Positions 1 through 7,177 of a stretch of DNA of 64,000 nucleotides are shown here, piece by piece. This stretch comes from Arcanobacterium phocae. GTDB taxonomy: Bacteria > Actinomycetota > Actinomycetes > Actinomycetales > Actinomycetaceae. The translations under genes were made by a program, and so were the position numbers. Where the stretch lies: the NCBI RefSeq assembly GCF_900105865.1, contig NZ_LT629804.1, positions 124,001 to 188,000 on the forward strand, given 5' to 3'. Under the pieces are notes generated by a model. The model worked only from the letters and a program-made list of their open reading frames with translations, had not been told where the DNA came from and did not search any database. Each line of letters begins with the position of its first letter. The first letter of the stretch is position 1.

Positions 1-1
1 C

Positions 2-340
2 GCGGCAAACAACCTTCTGCCTGAGCTACTCGTCAAGCCAAGTTCGATGACGAACTATGCCACGATGAACCCAGTTGCCAATATCGTCTGTGCATGGGCG
101 GCCCTCATCTTCAATCTCGGCTTGTTCATTTACTGGCTCTACAAGATCATCAAGCACAAGCGCAACCCACTCACCAACTGCTTGTACTTCGAGATGAGCG
201 AGTTCCGTACGATTGTTCGCCACCACGCCGATGAGGACACCGCACGTTGGCTTACCAATGAAATTCCGGAAACTCCCGAGGAACTCGGATTTATCGATTC
301 CACTTCAAAGCCTGCGAACAAAGCGAAGCATAAGAAGTAA
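2..340 (+). CDS. C-terminal part of an unrecognised membrane protein (5' truncated by window edge)
   Basis: The reading frame is already open at base 2 and runs to a TAA at 338-340, so the gene probably starts outside the window; an ATG at 47 is possible but has no convincing ribosome site. One hydrophobic helix (around AWAALIFNLGLFIYWLY) is followed by a basic stretch (KIIKHKR) and a soluble tail of about 60 residues ending in lysines. By the positive-inside rule this tail is likely cytoplasmic. It resembles the end of a multi-spanning transporter, but I do not recognise the family and assign no function. Confidence 0.5.
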   Translation, partial: AANNLLPELLVKPSSMTNYATMNPVANIVCAWAALIFNLGLFIYWLYKIIKHKRNPLTNCLYFEMSEFRTIVRHHADEDTARWLTNEIPETPEELGFIDSTSKPANKAKHKK

Positions 341-435
341 GGGAGCTGGCGAGCATAGAATGCGCATGCCACGCAATAAATAGTGGTTATGGTCTGTTTT
401 AAAGCCAGATATGCAAACTCTATGCACACTCTTCA

Positions 436-486
436 CCTAACCTCTAAAAAGTGATATCATTTTTATATCACTTTTTAGAGGTTAGG
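436..486. promoter_or_regulatory. Perfect 22-bp inverted repeat in front of the SPFH gene
   Basis: Bases 436-457 and 465-486 are exact reverse complements separated by a 7-base loop (458-464). The arms are A+T rich, so it is not a typical intrinsic terminator. It ends 7 bases before the SPFH start codon at 494, and its right arm contains the only SD-like sequence (AGAGGTTAGG). It could be an operator. If transcribed from upstream, it could also be a hairpin that hides the ribosome site. Which of these applies is inference. Confidence 0.75.
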
Positions 487-493
487 ACTTTAT

Positions 494-1459
494 ATGGACA
501 CATCAACACCAGTCACGGTAGCCGCCGACCCGGTCGGCCACTCTGGCATCCGGGTAGATGTAACAGAAAAGAAAGCATGGGCACTAGGATCAGCTGGAAC
601 GATCCTTCTCTTTTTCAGCATCTTGGCAGCTATCGGACTCTCCTCATGGTTCTTCATCCAAGGCGCGATTGCGCAGGATAATGGCACTGCCACCACTCAA
701 ACAAATGTCGTCATGACTATATGCGGCATCGTCTTCTTACTGGCATTCTTTTTACTTACTGGATTCACGATCGTTTCCCCGGGTGAGTCTCGCGTCGTTC
801 AGCTTTTCGGAACCTATATCGGCACGATCCGGAGTACTGGGTTCAGTTACACCATCCCATTCACTAATCGTAAAAAAGTTTCAGTGCGCGTACGCAACTT
901 TGAAACCAACGAGACGAAGGTTAACGACTACTCTGGAAACCCCATTAATATCGCAGCAATTGTTGTCTGGCAGGTCGCAGACACCGCGAAGGCGCAGTTC
1001 TCGGTTGAAAACTATGAAGACTTTATTAAGTCCCAATCTGAGTCAGCACTCCGTCATATCGCCACTCAACATCCTTACGACTTTCCTGTTGATGGGCGTT
1101 CCTCTCTGCGCGGTTCAACCGAGGACATCAGCATTGAGCTAGCTAATGAAGTTGCCGAGCGAGTAAGTGTTGCCGGCTTAGAAATTGTGGAGACCCGCAT
1201 TTCTTCCCTCTCTTACGCTCCTGAAATCGCCCAAGCAATGCTACAGCGTCAGCAGGCTGCAGCAATCGTGGATGCTCGCGAAACAATCGTTGACGGCGCC
1301 GTCTCCATGGTTGAGATGGCACTCGATCAGCTCGAACAGAAAAGCATTGTGGATCTTGATCCAGAACGACGGGCCGCAATGGTATCCAACCTGCTCGTAG
1401 TTCTGTGTTCTGATGGACAGACACAACCAGTCATTAATGCTGGAGGTCTTTACCAGTAA
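494..1459 (+). CDS. SPFH (band 7/stomatin-prohibitin) domain membrane protein
   Basis: 321 residues. Two hydrophobic segments (about residues 30-55 and 72-95) are followed by a band 7 domain beginning near VSPGESRVVQLFG and continuing through a typical stretch with VRVRNFETNETKVND and an Ala/Gln-rich helical end (AQAMLQRQQAAAIVDARE). Such proteins form oligomeric membrane scaffolds and often modulate proteases or membrane domains; the actual partner here is unknown. The gene lies directly behind a perfect inverted repeat and 4 bases before a small Arc-type gene, so the two are probably one transcription unit. The ATG at 494 is favoured by the AGAGG-type ribosome site at 478-482. Confidence 0.85.
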   Translation: MDTSTPVTVAADPVGHSGIRVDVTEKKAWALGSAGTILLFFSILAAIGLSSWFFIQGAIAQDNGTATTQTNVVMTICGIVFLLAFFLLTGFTIVSPGESRVVQLFGTYIGTIRSTGFSYTIPFTNRKKVSVRVRNFETNETKVNDYSGNPINIAAIVVWQVADTAKAQFSVENYEDFIKSQSESALRHIATQHPYDFPVDGRSSLRGSTEDISIELANEVAERVSVAGLEIVETRISSLSYAPEIAQAMLQRQQAAAIVDARETIVDGAVSMVEMALDQLEQKSIVDLDPERRAAMVSNLLVVLCSDGQTQPVINAGGLYQ

Positions 1460-1463
1460 GCTT

Positions 1464-1679
1464 ATGACACCCCGCAAAGCTATTTCGTTACGCCTCGACC
1501 CAGCGGTTCACGATGCCGTTGCCCGCTGGGCCGAGGACGATTTGCGCTCAGTCAACGCGCAAATCGAAGTCATTCTTCGAGATGGGTTACGAAGAGCTGG
1601 CCGACTCCCTGGCACTACCGGTCAGTTACCGAAACGCGGACGGCCGCCAAAAAAGCCTCCGCAGCAGACGGAGACGTAA
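1464..1679 (+). CDS. Small Arc/ribbon-helix-helix-type DNA-binding protein with AT-hook-like tail
   Basis: 71 residues starting at the ATG at 1464, only 4 bases after the SPFH stop. Residues about 5-45 read as a ribbon-helix-helix unit: a short basic strand (KAISLRLDP) followed by two helices. The tail contains KRGRPPKKP, resembling the GRP core of an AT-hook. Small Arc-like genes beside SPFH genes are known in actinobacteria, where they are presumed transcriptional regulators. Here it may regulate its own operon through the 436-486 inverted repeat (inference). Its last 65 bases overlap the end of the convergent P-loop gene. Confidence 0.7.
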   Translation: MTPRKAISLRLDPAVHDAVARWAEDDLRSVNAQIEVILRDGLRRAGRLPGTTGQLPKRGRPPKKPPQQTET

Positions 1680-2196
1680 GGCGCACTACAGGTATCCCAG
1701 TACTCCTGTTCTCCTGCTCTCGCATCCATTGGCGCTTTCGTGAAAACGAAAGGAAATGCCAACGAATAATCGATTCGGAGTTAAATAAACGTCTCCACGT
1801 TTCGATATTCCCATTGCATACATGCTCGCGCCTAATCACTCGTTTAATTGAGCGTTTAGTCAAGCGCCAGAGTGAGACGTACCGCGGATAGTCAAGAGCT
1901 ACTAACAAATCTGCGCGCGAAAAAATGACATCTTTGAATTTTCCCCACGCTGAATCGCATACCCATTCGGGTAATTGCGTGAACTGATCTGCCAACGCAC
2001 GCATCTCATTTTCGTCCCGATTTTGCCATACCGCTTCCGAAGCTGGCGCAAAACCAATTTGTTCGTCAACAAGACACAGCGGATAGTGACGGAGTTGCGC
2101 AAATTCCCGAGCTAACGTTGACTTTCCGCTTCCAGTAACACCATAAAACAGCACTCGCCGAGCTGACACGATCTCATGTTCATGTGCTATTGGCAT
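1615..2196 (-). CDS. P-loop adenylate kinase-like / FlaR-type ATPase
   Basis: 193 residues from the ATG at 2196, which has an AAGGTG ribosome site 8 bases upstream; a TTG at 2220 would add 8 residues. A Walker A motif GVTGSGKST sits near the N-terminus and a hydrophobic strand ending in Asp (LLVALDYPR) lies midway, followed by basic helices with RLTKRSIKRVIRRE. This is the pattern of small nucleotide-kinase-like proteins annotated as adenylate kinase or 'DNA topology modulation protein FlaR'; the substrate is unknown. The 3' end overlaps the convergent Arc-type gene by 65 bases. The last coding part is Arg-rich and hydrophilic. Confidence 0.75.
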   Translation of the reverse strand: MPIAHEHEIVSARRVLFYGVTGSGKSTLAREFAQLRHYPLCLVDEQIGFAPASEAVWQNRDENEMRALADQFTQLPEWVCDSAWGKFKDVIFSRADLLVALDYPRYVSLWRLTKRSIKRVIRREHVCNGNIETWRRLFNSESIIRWHFLSFSRKRQWMREQENRSTGIPVVRLTSPSAAEAFLAAVRVSVTDR

Positions 2197-2230
2197 TGGA
2201 TACGCACCTTTCTCGTACAAACGTATGACA

Positions 2231-2266
2231 AATAAAAGAGAGCGACTAAAAGTCGCCCTCTTTTAT
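2231..2266 (-). terminator. Hairpin terminator downstream of bL37
   Basis: Two 16-base arms (2231-2246 and 2251-2266), paired except for one A/C mismatch, enclose a short loop. On the minus strand the hairpin ends in a T-rich stretch (CTCTTTTATT). It lies between the bL37 gene and the start of the P-loop gene, so it should end bL37 transcripts. Confidence 0.7.
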
Positions 2267-2300
2267 TCGGATCTGTGATCCTCAAGCTTCGGACCCAAAA

Positions 2301-2375
2301 TCAGGTGTTGGGACGCTTGCCGTGGTTAGAACCGCGCTTCTTGCGGTCACGGCGCTTACGCGAACGCTTCGACAT
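2301..2375 (-). CDS. Large-subunit ribosomal protein bL37 (24 residues)
   Basis: The product begins MSKRSRKRRDRKK and ends NHGKRPNT: 24 residues, nearly half of them Arg or Lys. Length, basic composition and the NHGKRP ending match bL37, the tiny large-subunit protein first seen in mycobacterial ribosome structures and found in actinobacteria. A strong ribosome site (AAGGAG, 2384-2389 on the minus strand) precedes the ATG at 2375. A small hairpin (2396-2411) sits further upstream and a hairpin terminator follows the gene. It is short enough for standard gene callers to miss. Confidence 0.85.
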   Translation of the reverse strand: MSKRSRKRRDRKKRGSNHGKRPNT

Positions 2376-2395
2376 TGTGTACTCCTTAACCTTCG

Positions 2396-2411
2396 GCCGT
2401 ATTTTTACGGC
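2396..2411 (-). promoter_or_regulatory. Small hairpin in the bL37 5' leader
   Basis: GCCGTA (2396-2401) and TACGGC (2406-2411) are exact 6-bp arms around a 4-base loop, about 6 bases upstream of the AAGGAG ribosome site of bL37. TANNNT-like boxes (TACAAT, TATAGT) occur farther upstream on the minus strand. It may set leader structure; no known ribosomal-protein regulatory motif is recognised. Confidence 0.4.
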
Positions 2412-2494
2412 ACGACAAGACTATATTGTACCGGGTAATAACTCATCCCGTCACATCTATACATGATGTAACGACTCACGCCCAAACGACGACG

Positions 2495-2776
2495 TTATCC
2501 ACAGATCACCTGAACAATTTTGGCACGTAATTCGGCCGGAGCAATATCTCCGTGGCATGACCGCTGTAACGCCAGCCGTACCCGTATTTCGCTCCGTATT
2601 GCTTCACCACAGTGATCACACGCCGCGCTATGTTGCAGAAGCCGCTCAGCTTGACTTGTTGGCATATCTGCATCAACTAATTCAAATAAGTGTGTGAGGA
2701 CTTCGGAGCAATCACATTCGATATCAGCACAGTGACACTCATCTAGTTGCGCCAATAATTCATCGAAACGTTTCAT
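2495..2776 (-). CDS. rsrA: RsrA-like zinc anti-sigma factor (mycothiol-system type)
   Basis: 93 residues with the zinc anti-sigma signature H49-x3-C53-x2-C56. In RsrA/RshA proteins this motif binds zinc and releases the sigma factor when its cysteines form disulphides. The protein has eight cysteines, including an N-terminal CHC...CDC cluster at residues 14-23, which is rich for the family. Its ATG overlaps the sigma-factor stop as ATGA, so synthesis is probably translationally coupled to its partner. Expected role: bind SigR in the reduced cytoplasm and release it under thiol oxidation. Confidence 0.85.
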   Translation of the reverse strand: MKRFDELLAQLDECHCADIECDCSEVLTHLFELVDADMPTSQAERLLQHSAACDHCGEAIRSEIRVRLALQRSCHGDIAPAELRAKIVQVICG

Positions 2777-3381
2777 TTTGTCTCCTTAGCCTTCTGCTTC
2801 ACTTTATACCCCAACCCATGGGCATAGTCACGGAGAATCTCTCTGAGCTGAGTTCTCCCCCGATGAAGCCGCGACATAACAGTCCCGATAGGAACTCCAA
2901 CAATATCGGCTATCTCTTGGTACGAGAATCCTTCAATATCAGCCAAATAAACAACTGCACGCCGATCATCAGATAATTGTTCCAGAGCTTCTTTGATCTC
3001 TGAATCTGGCAGGTTTTCTAAGGCCTCAGCTTCTGCTGACATCATGCCACGCGAATCGTGGTTAGCAGCCGCAAACTCTTGCCAATCTTCTACTTGATCC
3101 GAATCGGCTTCTTTAGGACGACGTTGAGCCTTACGATAGTTCGAAATAAAAGCATTGTTGAGGATGCGGTACAACCATGCTTTTAGGTTAGTCCCCTGCT
3201 TAAACTGATGAAACGCCGCAAAAGCTTTCGCATACGTTTCTTGCACCAGATCTTCTGCATCTTGCGGGTTGCGAGTTAGACGAAGTGCGGCACCATACAA
3301 CTGATCGAGAAGCGGCAACGCCTGCTCCTCGAATTGGTGCGATAACAGCTTACGATCTTGGACTGAGACTACATCGTTCAT
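2773..3381 (-). CDS. sigR: SigR/SigH-type ECF sigma factor
   Basis: 202 residues from the ATG at 3381. Region 2 ([21 protein letters not shown]) and a region 4 helix-turn-helix ([22 protein letters not shown]) are clear. This group of sigma factors directs the thiol-oxidative and heat stress regulon in actinobacteria. A longer reading frame from 3414 exists, but the 3381 ATG has a TAAACT box (3390-3395, minus strand) 8 bases upstream and no SD, which suggests a leaderless message. The anti-sigma gene follows with a 4-base overlap. Confidence 0.9.
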   Translation of the reverse strand: MNDVVSVQDRKLLSHQFEEQALPLLDQLYGAALRLTRNPQDAEDLVQETYAKAFAAFHQFKQGTNLKAWLYRILNNAFISNYRKAQRRPKEADSDQVEDWQEFAAANHDSRGMMSAEAEALENLPDSEIKEALEQLSDDRRAVVYLADIEGFSYQEIADIVGVPIGTVMSRLHRGRTQLREILRDYAHGLGYKVKQKAKETK

Positions 3382-3389
3382 CAGGAGAT

Positions 3390-3395
3390 AGTTTA
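3390..3395 (-). promoter_or_regulatory. Candidate -10 box for a leaderless sigR message
   Basis: TAAACT on the minus strand ends 8 bases before the sigR ATG at 3381. No SD-like sequence lies in between. A matching -35 was not clear. Confidence 0.4.
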
Positions 3396-3439
3396 CCGTA
3401 GAACGCCAATCCAATTCGCATCACAGTCCCACGATAAGT

Positions 3440-3481
3440 AAAACGGGTTATCAACACACTAAAGTGCCGATAACCCGTTTT
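3440..3481 (-). terminator. Intrinsic terminator after nagA
   Basis: Perfect 13-bp arms (3440-3452 and 3469-3481), with a second small hairpin (CACT/AGTG) inside the loop. On the minus strand the stem ends in TTTTA. It lies 13 bases past the nagA stop and separates the amino-sugar operon from sigR. Confidence 0.8.
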
Positions 3482-3493
3482 AGAGCAAACGTA

Positions 3494-4654
3494 TTATGCG
3501 CGCTGATAATGCACCATATTGAGGTCGCCATCAAACGCCACAAAGTTTGGCTTTTCGCCTTCAACAAAATCAACCGTCACACCTGGCTCGTCACCACGTA
3601 ATGCGAGCGCACGAACTGGTCCAGCCACGCAACAACGGACAGCGGATTCCATGCTCAAATGGCCACCGCCCACCATGCGCTGAATTTCTTCAGCTAGCCG
3701 TGCCGTACCACCAGCGATAGCGCCACCATCAGTTAACCGGGCAACCCCATCCACGATAGTGACTGCCAGCGAGCCGAGCACGTAATCACCATCTGGCATT
3801 CCTGCACCAGCCATTGCATCGGTCACGAACACAACGCCATTCATTTGACCAGAGTTTTCGATCACTCGAACCACATCGGCCGCTAGATCAGGATGCACGT
3901 GAATCGTGTCTGCCACAAGCTCAACAACAGTTTCACCGCGGCACGCTGACGAAATCAGTTCGCGCACCGGACCTGGCTCACGATGAGCAAGCGTTGGCAT
4001 AGCGTTAAATAAATGGGTGGCTGTTTGCGGTACGTCGATTCCCTTAGCACGACCGTATTCAGCAGTACGGGCAATCAACTCGCGTGCCTGCTCCGTCGTC
4101 CCGCTGGTGTGACCCCACGAAGGCAACGCACCAAAATCAAGTAGCAGACATGCCGCTTCGAAGGCGTTATCAACTTCCGGAGCAATTGTCATAGTTTTGA
4201 TCCAGCCCTTGCCAGCTTCCAGCCATGTACGCAATTCGGCCAAATCTGGGTTGCGCACCGCAGCCGGATTCTGGGCGCCGCACTTGTGCGGGGAGATATA
4301 CGGACCTTCCATGTGAATACCTAGCAATTCGCCGGCTTCACATGCTTTCACCAGATTCTTGATGGCTGGTAGTGGATCAATCATGGATACGGTCGACGCA
4401 ATCATTGCGGTAGTGCCCATGCGTCGGTGTGCCTCAATCGCCGTGTAGACGCCCTCAAGGTCAGTCTCATCTGGGAACGAAGCTCCGCCACCACCATGAT
4501 TGTGAATATCAATCAGACCAGGAGTAATCCAGCCTTCAGGTAACTCATCGCCGGCAGGCAGAATACGAACCAGAACGCCGTCGTCGTCCACTTCCAAACC
4601 GGCGCCAACAAGTTCACCTTGGCCGTTAAGAACTTTTCCTGCAAAAACGCTCAT
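3494..4654 (-). CDS. nagA: N-acetylglucosamine-6-phosphate deacetylase
   Basis: 386 residues, the usual length. The metal-binding HNH of the amidohydrolase barrel (GLIDIHNHGGGGASF, about residues 46-60), the MEGPYISPHKCGAQ loop, a later GHTSG and HLFNAMP, and the VTDAMAGAG segment are all typical of NagA. It hydrolyses GlcNAc-6-phosphate to glucosamine-6-phosphate and acetate in the cytoplasm. Its ATG overlaps the nagB stop by 4 bases and it is the last gene of the nanK-nanE-nagB-nagA run, followed by a strong terminator. Confidence 0.95.
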   Translation of the reverse strand: MSVFAGKVLNGQGELVGAGLEVDDDGVLVRILPAGDELPEGWITPGLIDIHNHGGGGASFPDETDLEGVYTAIEAHRRMGTTAMIASTVSMIDPLPAIKNLVKACEAGELLGIHMEGPYISPHKCGAQNPAAVRNPDLAELRTWLEAGKGWIKTMTIAPEVDNAFEAACLLLDFGALPSWGHTSGTTEQARELIARTAEYGRAKGIDVPQTATHLFNAMPTLAHREPGPVRELISSACRGETVVELVADTIHVHPDLAADVVRVIENSGQMNGVVFVTDAMAGAGMPDGDYVLGSLAVTIVDGVARLTDGGAIAGGTARLAEEIQRMVGGGHLSMESAVRCCVAGPVRALALRGDEPGVTVDFVEGEKPNFVAFDGDLNMVHYQRA

Positions 4655-5427
4655 CGTAGCGACTCCCAGCGTTCCATGTAGAACTCTTTAAGTTCAAGCT
4701 TGGCCGCGGCTGCTTCATCTAAGAAAACTACAGCTTCTTGGTGCATCTGCAAGATCGTTGCTGGCCACTTTGCCGAGACGCTGCCTTCTACGAGCTCGCG
4801 GACTGCGTCCGCTTTGCCAGCGCCAGTAGCGATCAGCAACGGCACACCACATTCCATGATGGTACCCAATCCTTGAGTGATGCAGCGGGTTGGGACCTTG
4901 GATAAGTCGTTGTCGAAGAAGCGGGCATTATCTTCACGGGTTTGAGCCGTCAACGCTTCGACGTGCGTACGGGAAGTTAACGCGCCGCCCGGCTCATTGA
5001 AACCGATGTGACCATCGGAACCGATGCCTAGAATCTGCACGACGACGCCACCGGAGTCCTTGATTGCCTTGTCATATGCTTGAGCTGCTGCATATGGGTC
5101 TTCCGCAGAGCCATCTGGCGTGTTGAGATCTTCTTCGCGCAAGCCGGTACGTTCATCACCAACGAGCTGGGTACGCAACACATTGCGGTAACGCTCTGGG
5201 TGTTCCGGATCGATGCCGATGTACTCATCGAGTGCAAAAGCCTTGAAACCTTCGAGCGAGAAAATGCCGGCAGCATGCGCATCGCGCAATTCCTTGTACA
5301 GTGGCAGTGGCGTTGACCCTGTTGCTACTCCAACGACTTTCCGATCGGATTCGTTGAGCTTGGTCATGAGATAGTCAGCAGCTGCTTTTGCCAGCGTTTC
5401 TTCATCTTTAAAAATACCGACGTACAT
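4651..5427 (-). CDS. nagB: Glucosamine-6-phosphate deaminase
   Basis: 258 residues. The N-terminal phosphate loop (VGVATGSTPLPLYKEL), the FALDEYIG strand and the GIGSDGHIGFNEPG motif identify NagB, which converts glucosamine-6-phosphate to fructose-6-phosphate and ammonia. It lies between nanE (39 bases upstream) and nagA (4-base overlap). In this order the operon carries ManNAc-6P or GlcNAc-6P into glycolysis. The C-terminal allosteric site of the enterobacterial enzyme cannot be judged from sequence alone. Confidence 0.95.
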   Translation of the reverse strand: MYVGIFKDEETLAKAAADYLMTKLNESDRKVVGVATGSTPLPLYKELRDAHAAGIFSLEGFKAFALDEYIGIDPEHPERYRNVLRTQLVGDERTGLREEDLNTPDGSAEDPYAAAQAYDKAIKDSGGVVVQILGIGSDGHIGFNEPGGALTSRTHVEALTAQTREDNARFFDNDLSKVPTRCITQGLGTIMECGVPLLIATGAGKADAVRELVEGSVSAKWPATILQMHQEAVVFLDEAAAAKLELKEFYMERWESLR

Positions 5428-5466
5428 ATTCGTCTTCTTTCAGTTGAGGAGTAATTGAGTGAAATA

Positions 5467-6138
5467 TTATTTTGTTGCGTTGATGAACCAGGATGTGATC
5501 GAGGTTGGGTGAGTGATGGCAGTCCCGACGACGGCGGCAAACGCACCTGCTTCAAGAACCTGCCGTGCCTGGTCTGGGGTGTGGATCCGCCCCTCGCAGA
5601 TGACTGGCATATCCGGGAATGCCGAAACCATCTGAGCAAGGAGCTCAAAATCTGGACCATCGGTTTTCGGGCGGTCTCCGGTATAGCCGGCGAGCGTGGT
5701 TGAGATGATGTCAGTACCAGCTTCCACTGCACGCTGAGCATCTTCGAACGACCCGCAGTCTGCCATGGTCAAGATTCCGTCTTTTTTCAGCTCAGCAATT
5801 GTTTGAGCGTAAGTCAATCCGTCTGGACGCGGCCGACCCGTTGCGTCAATAGCGACGATGTCAGCACCGGCCGTTGAGCAGGCGCGGGCATGGCGCAATG
5901 TTGGAGTAATGTAGACGCCTTCATCGCCCTCTTTCCACAAACCAATAATTGGAAGTTTTACCCGGCCTTTAATCGCCGAAATATCTGCCAGACCTTGACA
6001 CCGGATTGCTGAGGTTCCGCCTAGTTCAGCTGCCCGCGCCATCTGTGCCATGGTTTCGGGGTGACGCAACGGTTCACCCGGATAGGCTTGCACTGAAACG
6101 ATAACAGTGCCCCGTAACGATTCGATGAGCTGATTCAT
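5467..6138 (-). CDS. nanE: N-acetylmannosamine-6-phosphate 2-epimerase
   Basis: 223 residues forming a TIM-barrel protein with the NanE signatures GTSAIRCQG, a central lysine strand (PIIGLWK), DIVAIDATGRPRPDG and a C-terminal AAVVGTAITHP phosphate loop. It interconverts ManNAc-6-phosphate and GlcNAc-6-phosphate, the step that joins sialic-acid breakdown to the nag pathway. Its ATG overlaps the nanK stop by one base (TGATG), indicating tight translational coupling. Confidence 0.93.
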   Translation of the reverse strand: MNQLIESLRGTVIVSVQAYPGEPLRHPETMAQMARAAELGGTSAIRCQGLADISAIKGRVKLPIIGLWKEGDEGVYITPTLRHARACSTAGADIVAIDATGRPRPDGLTYAQTIAELKKDGILTMADCGSFEDAQRAVEAGTDIISTTLAGYTGDRPKTDGPDFELLAQMVSAFPDMPVICEGRIHTPDQARQVLEAGAFAAVVGTAITHPTSITSWFINATK

Positions 6139-7058
6139 CAGTGATTCTCCCTTGAATAGTAATAGAGGGCGGCGCCGAATAATGGGGCGTCTGATCCTAA
6201 TTCACCGTTGCGTAGCTCAAGGCCCGCAACAAAATCCATAGCGCTCGCGCAGTATCCGCGGCGCACTTCTTTCCACCACAGGTCCCCGGATTTCGTCATT
6301 GATCCAGAAAGGACGACGACGGAGGGGTCAATCGCATTAGCTAGGGAACCAAGCGCCTCACCGAGGGCGTATCCCGACTCCGCGAAGGTGGCAATGGCTA
6401 ATTCGTTTCCACTTTCAGCTAGGTCTTGGAGTTCGCGCCCGTTAGCTACGGTTATCCCGTCGGCGCGCGAATTAAACCAGTCGGTTATTCCTGAGCCTGA
6501 GCAAATGGCTTCGATATGGCCTTCACGTCCACATGAACACGGCTGCCCGGCGGCATAGTGGTGGTGAATATGGCCGAAATGGCCAGCTAAGTTATGATCC
6601 CCGAATACAATATGGCCATCAACAATATGTGCACCGCCAATTCCCGTGCCCACGGCGCATGCCAGAACAGATCGGAATCCACGCCCCGAACCTAAGAGCG
6701 ATTCGCCTAACCCATGAGCGTGAACATCATTAATAACCCAAACGGGCTTACCGGTTAGTTCCCGGAGCATCAAACCTAAGGAGGTTCCGCCCCACCCTGG
6801 CATAGTGCCAGTTGCTGAGACAATTGCACCAGTTTCTGGATCTACTACGCCGGCTGATGCCACGGCTACGCCGTCGGCGTCGTACCGGGAGACAAGTTCG
6901 GTTGCTAACTCACCGATGCGCTGAGCTACTCGTGGACCGCCGTCGAAAGCTTGAGTCGGGATTGAACCACGCTCAGTTACCATTAACGCGTCCGGCTGTC
7001 CTGCTACAATGGCCCAGCCAACTTTAGTTCCGCCAATATCTAAAGAAAGAAGAACCAC
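6138..7058 (-). CDS. nanK: ROK-family kinase, probably N-acetylmannosamine kinase
   Basis: 306 residues. The ATP-binding LDIGGTKVGWAIV opens the protein and a ROK zinc site follows (CSCGREGHIEA), with His in place of the third canonical Cys. The overlap with nanE supports ManNAc as substrate, giving ManNAc-6-phosphate; glucose or GlcNAc kinase activity cannot be excluded from sequence. The GTG start at 7058 has an AGGAG ribosome site 6 bases upstream. It is the first gene of the operon and divergent from a GntR-family regulator. Confidence 0.85.
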   Translation of the reverse strand: MVLLSLDIGGTKVGWAIVAGQPDALMVTERGSIPTQAFDGGPRVAQRIGELATELVSRYDADGVAVASAGVVDPETGAIVSATGTMPGWGGTSLGLMLRELTGKPVWVINDVHAHGLGESLLGSGRGFRSVLACAVGTGIGGAHIVDGHIVFGDHNLAGHFGHIHHHYAAGQPCSCGREGHIEAICSGSGITDWFNSRADGITVANGRELQDLAESGNELAIATFAESGYALGEALGSLANAIDPSVVVLSGSMTKSGDLWWKEVRRGYCASAMDFVAGLELRNGELGSDAPLFGAALYYYSRENH

Positions 7059-7128
7059 CTTTGCTCCTGTACTCCCTCGTCACATTACACACCGTTCCAA
7101 CACAATGCGCTAAACTTGTTAGCACATT

Positions 7129-7154
7129 CTGTTAAATAACAGGGCAACGTTGCC
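7129..7154. promoter_or_regulatory. Two abutting palindromes in the nanK / GntR divergent region
   Basis: CTGTTA-AA-TAACAG (7129-7142) directly adjoins the perfect 12-bp palindrome GGCAACGTTGCC (7143-7154). They sit just upstream of the regulator start at 7178 and between the two divergent genes, a natural place for GntR/FadR operators. Binding is inferred. Confidence 0.55.
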
Positions 7155-7177
7155 TTGTGTTCGTTACAATTAAGCCT

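Noticed and set aside
2275..2466. 63-codon plus-strand ORF over the bL37 gene
   Set aside because: Opposite strand of a clear bL37 gene with SD and terminator; no independent support.
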